Shown here: piece after piece, positions 57,361-64,000 of the stretch
Layout of the letters: each line of letters starts with the position of its first letter
Position numbering within the stretch: the stretch's first letter is position 1
Assembly: GCA_016931535.1 (NCBI GenBank)
Contig: JAFGEP010000140.1
Coordinates: 1-64,000, forward strand
Length of the DNA: 64,000 nt
Origin: Bradymonadales bacterium
GTDB lineage: Bacteria > Myxococcota_A > Bradymonadia > JAFGEP01
Direction: 5' to 3'
The notes under the pieces: generated by a model
Seen by the model: only the letters and a program-made list of their open reading frames with translations
Told to the model about the DNA's origin: nothing
Databases searched by the model: none
Position numbers and translations under genes: made by a program

Positions 57361-58953
57361 CTACTCCAACCACCAGGTGGGGCCGCAGACCAGGGTTCCG
57401 TCCGTCCAGATGTCGAAGTCGTCGCACACGTAGGAGATGGTGCCGCCCTCCGGATCCCAGTAGTCGGGCATGGTGTCGGAGCGACAGCCCCCGTAGGAGC
57501 CATCGCACCGGTCCATGCAATAGCCGACATCGCCCACGAACAGCACGCAGATCGAGCCGTCGGGGCAGTCATCGGCGTCGGGATCACAGTACTCGGCGCA
57601 GTAGCCGACCGGCCAGCCCATCCCCTCCACGAAGCAGGAGGGGTCTGCACCGGTGGCATTGCAGTCGGCGTGTCGGTCGCAAGCGGCTCCCGAGGGTCCC
57701 GTACCCGGCGTGCAGTCGGCGGTCCCCTGGCAGGTGGAGGGATCTGCACAGTCGGTGAGCCCGTCGGCGTCGTCGTCGGCCCAGTCGTCGCAGACCACCT
57801 CCGGGCTGGAGATGTTGTAGATGCTGAGCTCGTAGATACCGGTACTGCTCGAAAGGTATGCATCGACCACCACCACCACCTGCTCGCCGATGGAGAGGTT
57901 CAGCTCGATGAGGGAGAGGGTGCCCAGGTCTCCCCAGATGTCGTCGTTGCAGGCCAGCTCGGTGGTGCAGTCGCTGCCGTACAGGTAGAGCACGGTATCG
58001 AACTCGCTCCCCTCGGTCGTGAACCGGAACAGGGCGCTGGTGGGAGCGGTCCAGGTAAACGAGACGTCCTGGCCGCCGTAGTCGTATGCACATGATCCCA
58101 GGGTGTCGTCACCCTGGGTCGAGAGGTAGCCTATCGCAATGGGCGAGCCGTATCCGCTGCCGAGGTCGTAGTCCGCCAGGCATCCGGTTTGCTCGCCGAT
58201 ATTGAGCTGGTAGGAGCCCGCAGCCCCACCGTATCCGTCGATGACGACCACCACGCTCTGGTTGGCAGCCAGAGGCACCACCAGGCTGGACTGCAGCGAT
58301 TCGCCTTCGGTCTCGTCGTCGTTGCAGGCCAGCTCCGCCCCGCTGCAGCCACCATCGAGCAGGTACAGGATCGTATCGTAACCGGAGCCGAGGGTATCGA
58401 ACCGGTAGTTGCCTGCCACGGGAGCGGTCCACAGGAGGGTCACGTCCTCGGAGCCGATGCTCCCCATGGCACAGATCCCGGAGGTGTTGTCGTCCCCCCG
58501 TCCCACCGTCGTGCCGGTGGCCACCGCCGACCCGACCATCGATCCCAGGTTGAAGTTGGGACAGACCGGTCCGGTATCCGGTTGGGAATCCGGTGTCGTG
58601 TCCGGCGTGGGGTCGGTAGTCGGATCGGTTGTCTGATCGGCAGGCAGATCGGCAGCCGGGTCTGCGGTCTCGTCTGCCGGTTGGTCGCCGGGCAGGTCGT
58701 AGATCGGCTCGAGGCCGGGGTCGCGTACCGGATCCGAGGGCAGGTCCTCGACCAGGTCGACAGCGGGTTCCTGCTCGGGATCCACCACCGGTTCGTCAGC
58801 CGGGTCCCGGCTCAGGTCTCTGGGTCTCTCCAGATCCTCATCGGCCAGGTCGCCGGGTCCGGGGGTTTCCTCGGCCTGGGGGCAGCCGGCGGCGAGGAGA
58901 GCGGCAAGGAAGAGCGCTGCTGGAGCGAAAAAGGGATGAAATGGTCTATTCAT
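57361..58953 (-). CDS. lipoprotein with long acidic Asp/Pro tether and PPC-like domains
   Basis: A 530-residue lipoprotein from ATG 58953 (lipobox LAAGC, Cys24). About 100 residues of low-complexity acidic tether follow, built from repeats such as DPADEP, DLPSDP, TTDPTTDPTPD. Two similar beta domains of about 120 residues come next, each containing SxYDTILYL or FDTVLYLYGS and ACNDD-type loops; they resemble PPC domains (DVTLLWTAPVAGNYRF, DVSFTWTAPTSALFRF). The last 130 residues are Cys-rich, with DDDADGLTDCADPSTC and further CxxxC pairs. Domain order matches the giant lipoproteins in reduced form. Surface exposure is inferred; no enzymatic motif is seen. Confidence 0.8.
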   Translation of the reverse strand: MNRPFHPFFAPAALFLAALLAAGCPQAEETPGPGDLADEDLERPRDLSRDPADEPVVDPEQEPAVDLVEDLPSDPVRDPGLEPIYDLPGDQPADETADPAADLPADQTTDPTTDPTPDTTPDSQPDTGPVCPNFNLGSMVGSAVATGTTVGRGDDNTSGICAMGSIGSEDVTLLWTAPVAGNYRFDTLGSGYDTILYLLDGGCSGAELACNDDETEGESLQSSLVVPLAANQSVVVVIDGYGGAAGSYQLNIGEQTGCLADYDLGSGYGSPIAIGYLSTQGDDTLGSCAYDYGGQDVSFTWTAPTSALFRFTTEGSEFDTVLYLYGSDCTTELACNDDIWGDLGTLSLIELNLSIGEQVVVVVDAYLSSSTGIYELSIYNISSPEVVCDDWADDDADGLTDCADPSTCQGTADCTPGTGPSGAACDRHADCNATGADPSCFVEGMGWPVGYCAEYCDPDADDCPDGSICVLFVGDVGYCMDRCDGSYGGCRSDTMPDYWDPEGGTISYVCDDFDIWTDGTLVCGPTWWLE

Positions 58954-59230
58954 GGGTCTCCTGCCGGTTGACGAACGACCCGGGGTCGATTGCGACGGGT
59001 GGCCAGGGCTCCTGATGCCTCTCACTGTAGCCAGGTTGGCGGCCAAATCAAGCCGAACGTGGCGTTGGAGGTCGCCTGATGAACGCAGCAAGCAGGGGCA
59101 GCCTGTCCGTCCGGGAATGCGGGTGACCGGCGAGACGTGGTGGTGGCTGCGTGATCCAGAAGTTGTCATCAAAGAGGTTCAACCCAGGGGGTGAAGGTTG
59201 ACCATGAACCCTGGGGTTCGGTTCGCAGGC

Positions 59231-60553
59231 TCAGGGCTTGTCGGGCACCACCGGCGGCCGCCCGACGGCGTAGTAGGTGAAGCCCAGCTCGCGCATCTTG
59301 GAGGGGGAGTAGATGTTGCGCCCGTCGAGGATGACCGCCTGGGCCATGATCGCCTTCATGCGCGGGAAATCGGGCTGGCGATAGGCGCTCCACTCGGTCA
59401 TGACCAACAGCGCGTCGGCTCCATCCAGCGCCTGGTACTCGTCCACGAAGCAGGCGACCTGTGGTCCGAAGAGCGCCCGGGCCCGTTCGGTCGCCACCGG
59501 GTCGGCGGCCCGCACCCGCACCCCCAGGTCGTTCAGGGACTGGATGGTATGCACCGCGGGGGCCTCGCGCAGGTCGTCGGTGCCGGGTTTGAAGGCGAGC
59601 CCCCAGACGGCGACGGTCAGCCCGGCGAGCGAATCTCCGAAGTGCCGGCGCAGCTTGTCGACCAGCAGGTTCTTCTGCCGTTCGTTGACCTGGATGACCG
59701 CCTCCAGGATGGCCATGGGCCGATCGTGCTCCCGGCCGGTGCGCACCAGCGCCCGCAGGTCCTTGGGGAAGCAGGAGCCGCCGAAGCCCACCCCCGGGAA
59801 CAAGAACTTGCTGCCGATGCGGGGGTCGCTTCCCAATCCTCGGCGGACGGCGGTCACGTCGGCGCCCACCGCCTCGCACAGCCAGGCGATGTCGTTCATG
59901 AAGCTGATGCGGGTGGCCAGCATGGCATTGGCCGCATACTTGGTCATCTCGGCGCTGCGCAGGTCAACAAAGAGGATCCGGTCGCTGGTCCGCTGGAAGG
60001 GGGCGTACAGCTCCTCCATGATGGATCGGGCGCGGGGGTCGTCGGTCCCGATGATGATCCGATCCGGCTTGAGGAAGTCCTGGACCGCATCGCCCTCCTT
60101 GAGGAACTCCGGGTTGGAGACGACTGCGAACGGCTGGTCGGTGTAGGAGGCGATGGTCTGCCGGATCCGGTCACCGGTGCCGACGGGGACGGTGCTCTTG
60201 GTGACGATCACCTTGTAGCCGTTCAGGTTCTGGCCGATGGTGTGGGCCACGGCCACCACGTGCTGGAGGTCGGCCGAGCCGTCCTCGGTGGGGGGGGTGC
60301 CGACCCCGATGAACACCAGCTGGCTGGCCCGCACGGCCGCCGCCACGTCGGTGCTGAAGTGGAGCCGGTCGGCCTGCCGGTTGTGGGCCACGATCTCCTG
60401 GAGTCCGGGCTCGTAGATCGGCAGCAACCCCTGGTTGAGCATCTCGATCTTGGCGGCATCGGTATCCACGCACATGACCTGGTTACCCGAACCCGCCAGA
60501 CAGGCGCCCACCACCAGCCCCACGTACCCGGTTCCCACCATGCAGATGACCAT
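59231..60553 (-). CDS. ugd: UDP-glucose 6-dehydrogenase
   Basis: A 440-residue enzyme with the NAD-binding motif GTGYVG at residues 7-12, the central STVPVGTG at 120-127, PEFLKEG at 148-154 and catalytic Cys261 in GVGFGGSCFPKDL. It oxidises UDP-glucose to UDP-glucuronate in the cytoplasm with two rounds of NAD reduction, feeding polysaccharide or capsule building. Length and motif order are standard for the bacterial Ugd/TuaD type. It follows the rhomboid gene by 53 bases on the same strand. No glycosyltransferase is nearby, so the polysaccharide it serves is not evident here. Confidence 0.94.
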   Translation of the reverse strand: MVICMVGTGYVGLVVGACLAGSGNQVMCVDTDAAKIEMLNQGLLPIYEPGLQEIVAHNRQADRLHFSTDVAAAVRASQLVFIGVGTPPTEDGSADLQHVVAVAHTIGQNLNGYKVIVTKSTVPVGTGDRIRQTIASYTDQPFAVVSNPEFLKEGDAVQDFLKPDRIIIGTDDPRARSIMEELYAPFQRTSDRILFVDLRSAEMTKYAANAMLATRISFMNDIAWLCEAVGADVTAVRRGLGSDPRIGSKFLFPGVGFGGSCFPKDLRALVRTGREHDRPMAILEAVIQVNERQKNLLVDKLRRHFGDSLAGLTVAVWGLAFKPGTDDLREAPAVHTIQSLNDLGVRVRAADPVATERARALFGPQVACFVDEYQALDGADALLVMTEWSAYRQPDFPRMKAIMAQAVILDGRNIYSPSKMRELGFTYYAVGRPPVVPDKP

Positions 60554-60606
60554 CTGGACTCACCCTCCCGTTCGTCACGGCAGTCAGAAAGCTAGCTACT
60601 CCTCGT

Positions 60607-61407
60607 TCACTGGAGGATCCCGATCTGGCGGAACGCCTCCAGGATCGCCTCGGGGGTGTCGAGCTGAGCCAGCTGTACCAGCAACGCTCCCATCGCCACC
60701 ATGCCATAGACCATGTAGCAGGCGGCAGCAAGCAAGACGAACCACTGGATGCCGGCTCCTGCCGGGTTCTTCCGGTGGCGCAGCGGAGTCCCCAAGGTCA
60801 GGGCGACCAGCGACCCGACCGCCATCCCCCCCATGTGAGCCGCGTTGTCGATCTGCTCGAAGCTCATCCCGATGGCGATGTTGATCACCACCCAGGGCAA
60901 CAGACCCGCGGTGAGGACCCGTTTCATTCGCGCCGGCAGCAGGTCGGCGAACTTGACACCGAAGACGATGGCTGCCCCCAAAAGACCGAAGATGGCACCC
61001 GAAGCCCCCACGGATGGGGCGGGCGTGAACAGGAAGCTGGCCACCGCTCCGCCGAAGCCGGCGCAGAAAAAGACCACCAGGTAGCGTCGTGTCCCGTAGA
61101 GCCGTTCGAGCACGCTGCCCAGGACCCACAGGGCATAGGCATTGACCAGCAGGTGCAGCGCATTGCCGTGCAGGGCGATGTGCGTCGCCATCCGCCAGTA
61201 CTCGCCCTGTCGGATGGCCTGGTTGTGCTTTGCCCCCAGCAGCACGATGGCCTCGTAGGGGATGGCGATGGGAGCCAGGCGCTTGTCGAGCCACCAGTGC
61301 GCCACCAAGGTGAGCAGAAACACCGCCACCAGCGCCGCCAGCAACCCGATCGTGCCCCAGGCGGGCCGCGTCATGGCCCGAGCAAAGGAGAGCTCGCGGC
61401 GGAACAT
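60607..61407 (-). CDS. rhomboid family intramembrane serine protease
   Basis: A polytopic protein, 266 residues from ATG 61407. Rhomboid motifs are present: HGNALHLLVNAYALWVLG (His/Asn of the oxyanion site), catalytic GASG with Ser136, and the second catalytic His191 in NAAHMGGMAVG. A seventh C-terminal helix is present. Rhomboids cut membrane helices within the bilayer. The start is uncertain: the frame remains open to 61584, and TTG 61488 with AGGA upstream would add a polar Pro-rich N-terminus; the ATG chosen starts directly before the first membrane helix. Neighbours are a single-pass membrane protein and ugd; no substrate is obvious. Confidence 0.86.
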   Translation of the reverse strand: MFRRELSFARAMTRPAWGTIGLLAALVAVFLLTLVAHWWLDKRLAPIAIPYEAIVLLGAKHNQAIRQGEYWRMATHIALHGNALHLLVNAYALWVLGSVLERLYGTRRYLVVFFCAGFGGAVASFLFTPAPSVGASGAIFGLLGAAIVFGVKFADLLPARMKRVLTAGLLPWVVINIAIGMSFEQIDNAAHMGGMAVGSLVALTLGTPLRHRKNPAGAGIQWFVLLAAACYMVYGMVAMGALLVQLAQLDTPEAILEAFRQIGILQ

Positions 61408-61609
61408 CCCCAGGGTGTCGGAGGGTGTCGGCTCGAGATCGGGCTTCGAGGGGGCCTTGATGGGGGTGGAATGGTCTTCGCTTTGCAACCGTGTGTCCTG
61501 TTGGGGCCAGGCAGACAACCAGCCGGGCCCGGATTCCCAGCTTCGGCGCCCCTCCCCGGGGTTCCGGATCGGGGCGCTCCACACGCGGAGGTGGACTTGC
61601 CAAGACCGC

Positions 61610-62785
61610 CTAGAGGGCGAAATGGTGGCGCCGCTCGGAGACCGCCGTGAGCCCTTCCATCAGCATCGCCTGCATCTGGACCAGGCTGGCCACGTGAGAC
61701 CGGATGGCCTGGACGCGACCGCGATACCGGTCCAGCGCCGTCTCCTCGTTTGGATTCTCGATCAGCGCCTCGCGAGGCAAGGTCACCAGGTTGTAGAGCG
61801 GCACCTGCCGTGGCAGGTTGGCATAGGTGACGCGGTAGCTGAAGCTCCGTTCCTCTCCCTCTCCCTGGGTGACCATCTCCAGATCCTCGTAGGTCACGAC
61901 GGTTCCTCTAGGTGGGGTGTAGGTGGCGTTGTCGGGATCAGCGGTGAAGGTGGTCCAGCCTTCGCTGATCTCCCCCAGCTCGAACACGACCCCATAGTTG
62001 GCGGTGTCCTGCTGGGCTTCCAGCAGGGTGTTGATGTACCTCATGTCCGCTGCCGTCTTGCTCAGATGCTGGCGACAGATGGCCGCCAGGATCTGGGTCT
62101 GTACGACATAGTCCAACAGGGTGCCGGTGATCTGCTCCCCGGTGGTCATCAAGGTCCGCCCGTCGGAGAGGTGATGCACGCTGATGGCGGGTTGCTGGCT
62201 GCCCCCGCAGAACTCCTCGAACACCTGGTGCAGCACCGGTGCGTAGTCATCGGGCAGCTCTTCCAGCGCCTGGTTCATCTGGTCGATGGACTCGGTGATC
62301 GGCCGGATCAGATCCATCATCCGTCCGGCGGCGACCACGACCTCGTTGGAGACCTGCCGGTCCCGCATGACCTTGCCAAAGCCGTACCCCACACCCAGCG
62401 CCAACAACATCCCCACTACCGCCAGCGACCACAGGGCGATCTTGGTCCCCCGGGACATGGGCGCTGCCAGCTGGAGATCGACGAGCTGGTGGCCGGCCGA
62501 CTCCACCGGCTCCGGCTCTCCTTCACCGGGAGCCGGCTCCTCGTATACCGAAACCGCCACCCCGTAATCTGCGCTGGGCATCCGGCCCATCGGCTTGCCA
62601 ACCTCTGCGGAAGCGGGTGGGGAAACCGGAGCAATCCCCGACGGTCGCTGTCCCAGATCGCGCGCCGGCTGGCCCCCGCTTTCTCCTGGTTTTTGGGCAG
62701 GCTCCTTGGCAGCCGCCATCCCGAGGCCCAACCGGGCCCTCAGCTCATCAAGACTCGGTCCTTTCTTCTTCTCGTCATCCGGCAA
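61610..62785 (-). CDS. single-pass membrane protein with Pro/Glu-rich N-terminus
   Basis: A 391-residue protein. I prefer TTG 62785, preceded by AGGGAGGGGG, giving a start PDDEKKKGPSLDELRARLGLG that looks like a typical cytoplasmic N-terminus; GTG 62851 is an alternative. About 95 low-complexity residues follow, then one membrane segment (KIALWSLAVVGMLLALGVGYG). The remaining 250 residues are mostly helical and should be periplasmic or cytoplasmic depending on orientation, with three Cys and the motif RYINTLLEAQQDTANYG. No family is recognised. It precedes the rhomboid gene on the same strand by about 200 bases. Confidence 0.65.
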   Translation of the reverse strand: MPDDEKKKGPSLDELRARLGLGMAAAKEPAQKPGESGGQPARDLGQRPSGIAPVSPPASAEVGKPMGRMPSADYGVAVSVYEEPAPGEGEPEPVESAGHQLVDLQLAAPMSRGTKIALWSLAVVGMLLALGVGYGFGKVMRDRQVSNEVVVAAGRMMDLIRPITESIDQMNQALEELPDDYAPVLHQVFEEFCGGSQQPAISVHHLSDGRTLMTTGEQITGTLLDYVVQTQILAAICRQHLSKTAADMRYINTLLEAQQDTANYGVVFELGEISEGWTTFTADPDNATYTPPRGTVVTYEDLEMVTQGEGEERSFSYRVTYANLPRQVPLYNLVTLPREALIENPNEETALDRYRGRVQAIRSHVASLVQMQAMLMEGLTAVSERRHHFAL

Positions 62786-63100
62786 GGTGACCCCCTCCCT
62801 CGCATGCGGTCTCTCTCTTCTGGACACGCCAGGAAGGCTTCCTGGCGGCACGAGAGTACCCCGCGGCCAGAAACCGAGTCAATAGTCCCAACCCGCTGGC
62901 TTGCGTTGCATCGCCCCTCGTGTCATGTTGAGTCCTGGAATGTCCCTGTGCGATGCAGTCATAATCAGATCCCCGGGTCGAAACGGCCTTGTGGCCGAAG
63001 GCCCCGCCGCCGTTCTCCCGGACTCTCGCCTCGGCTTCGGTCTTTCCTCAAGAGCGCATGCGAACGGAGTCAGGTCATGCGGCAATCCAGGAACGCTGAG
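62786..63100. other. divergent intergenic region
   Basis: About 315 bases between the single-pass membrane protein gene (minus) and the PKD lipoprotein gene (plus). A small hairpin CGGCC-TTGT-GGCCG is present near 62987-63000. CATAAT at 62960-62965 could be a -10 for the plus-strand gene, but no matching -35 is found at the right distance. No gene is seen. Confidence 0.4.
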
Positions 63101-64000
63101 ATGCGGCTCGTCAACTCGCGGGTGATCGTGGCATTCATTGCCGGGCTGCTCTCGCTGACATGTGGTGACGAGACGCAGAACGGCCCTCAGGAAGGCCGCG
63201 TCACGGTGGCCATCCTTTCGGCAACCCCCCAGGCCGCCTTCGCCCCTGCCCAGGTCGACTTCACGGGCGAGGTCCAGACCGTGCCCGACGTTGACCTTCC
63301 ACGGCTGCGGATGGAATGGGATTTCGGGGATGGCACCACCACCACCGGCTCCCTGGAGGTGACCCACCGTTACACCCAGACCGGCACCTTCAACGTCCAG
63401 TTCACCGCCAGCGAGCTATCCGAGACCGGATCGGTGATCGACCAGGACACGGACTCCATCGAGGTGGTCATCTATCCCGCCGCCGACCTCAGGGTTTCGG
63501 TTCCCTTCGTGAGCGACCTGGTCCTGCGCAGCCAGGACAACTTGCGGGTGAGCTTCGACCTGTTCAACGACGCCTCCGAGGTACCGATCCCGTTCCAGGT
63601 CGGGGTGTTCCTGGCGCAAAACAACCTGATCAACCACATCACCCCTCCCGATACCGACACGCTGGAGAGCCTGATCGACAGCCGCTCGGTCTACCGGATC
63701 GCCTCCCGGTCCTTCGATCGCCTGGACGGAGACGGTTTCAACACCAATGTGGACCTCTCCGAGATCCGCATCCCCGACGCGGTTCCCACCGCCACCTACG
63801 AGCTGTTCGTCCATGCCGACGATACCGGCGTGGTCGGCGAGCTGGACGAGATCAACAACGTCCAGTTTGCCGTTCATACCATCGACTTCATCAACACCAG
63901 CACCCAGGGGCCCGATCTCGTGGTCTCCAACCTATGCGCCCGCCCTTCCCGCACCAACTCCCTCTCCGCCGTCACGGTGGACATCGAGCTGGCCAACCAG
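63101..64000 (+). CDS. PKD/CARDB-domain lipoprotein, cut by window end
   Basis: An open frame that runs off the right edge without a stop; 300 codons are seen. ATG 63101, with AGGA 8 bases upstream, begins a lipoprotein signal (VIVAFIAGLLSLTC); ATG 63077 is an in-frame alternative. A PKD-type beta domain follows, with MEWDFGDGTTTTG and THRYTQTGTFNVQF. A CARDB-like cell-adhesion domain follows (ADLRVSVPFVSDLV, a long insert, then a second beginning PDLVVSNLCARPSRTN with VTVDIELANQ at the edge). These domains are common in secreted and surface proteins and carry no catalysis. The rest of the protein is outside the window. Confidence 0.8.
   Translation, partial: MRLVNSRVIVAFIAGLLSLTCGDETQNGPQEGRVTVAILSATPQAAFAPAQVDFTGEVQTVPDVDLPRLRMEWDFGDGTTTTGSLEVTHRYTQTGTFNVQFTASELSETGSVIDQDTDSIEVVIYPAADLRVSVPFVSDLVLRSQDNLRVSFDLFNDASEVPIPFQVGVFLAQNNLINHITPPDTDTLESLIDSRSVYRIASRSFDRLDGDGFNTNVDLSEIRIPDAVPTATYELFVHADDTGVVGELDEINNVQFAVHTIDFINTSTQGPDLVVSNLCARPSRTNSLSAVTVDIELANQ

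Overview
The window is GC-rich, densely packed DNA from a Gram-negative bacterium, most likely of the Myxococcota / former Deltaproteobacteria type (for example Bradymonadia- or Polyangia-like). The grounds are: many large Cys-rich lipoproteins with acidic Asp/Pro tethers, MopE-like CNDGxDNDGD repeats, a Ser/Thr-kinase fused to a STAND-like ATPase, Tat, Lnt, PBP1A and several outer-membrane barrels. This assignment is inference from gene content; no rRNA or tRNA gene is visible. Almost every gene concerns the cell envelope.

Layout. 0-1 kb: a periplasmic N-acetylmuramoyl-L-alanine amidase. 1-21.5 kb (minus): one giant secreted protein of about 6800 residues, with a beta-solenoid front half, a MopE-like Cys/Asp block, five glycine-rich modules of about 350 residues, then TIG, LamG and HYR-like parts. 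22.0-22.3 kb (minus): a 75-residue protein that is little more than a signal peptide, a Pro/Gly linker and a PEP-CTERM-like tail. 22.7-34.9 kb (plus): an apparent operon of two giant paralogous lipoproteins (Cys-rich repeats followed by tandem PPC-like domains) and an exosortase whose start overlaps the second lipoprotein. 34.8-38.3 kb (minus): an apolipoprotein N-acyltransferase translationally coupled to a CPBP-type membrane protein with degenerate GYF-like and J-like N-terminal parts. 38.5-42.8 kb (plus): DUF4398-type lipoprotein, OmpA/TSP3 lipoprotein, TPR-plus-barrel protein and a FadL-like outer-membrane protein. 42.9-47.1 kb: divergent Tgl/PilF-like TPR lipoprotein and kinase-ATPase. 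47.2-50.5 kb: Ig-like/Vps62-like lipoprotein and a LolC/E-type permease. 50.7-55.8 kb (minus): operon of MBL-fold nuclease-like protein, TatB, TatC, a tiny lipoprotein and PBP1A. 55.9-64 kb: beta-barrel protein, acidic-tether lipoprotein, UDP-glucose dehydrogenase, rhomboid protease, single-pass membrane protein and the start of a PKD/CARDB lipoprotein that runs off the window.

How it may work together: the most striking unit is the 1-38 kb stretch. It puts a dedicated-looking exosortase, a minimal PEP-CTERM-like substrate, three very large secreted proteins and a lipoprotein-acylation/CPBP pair next to each other, which reads as a surface-architecture locus. Hairpin-rich REP-like repeats occur on both sides of the giant genes and between convergent genes at 42.8 kb.
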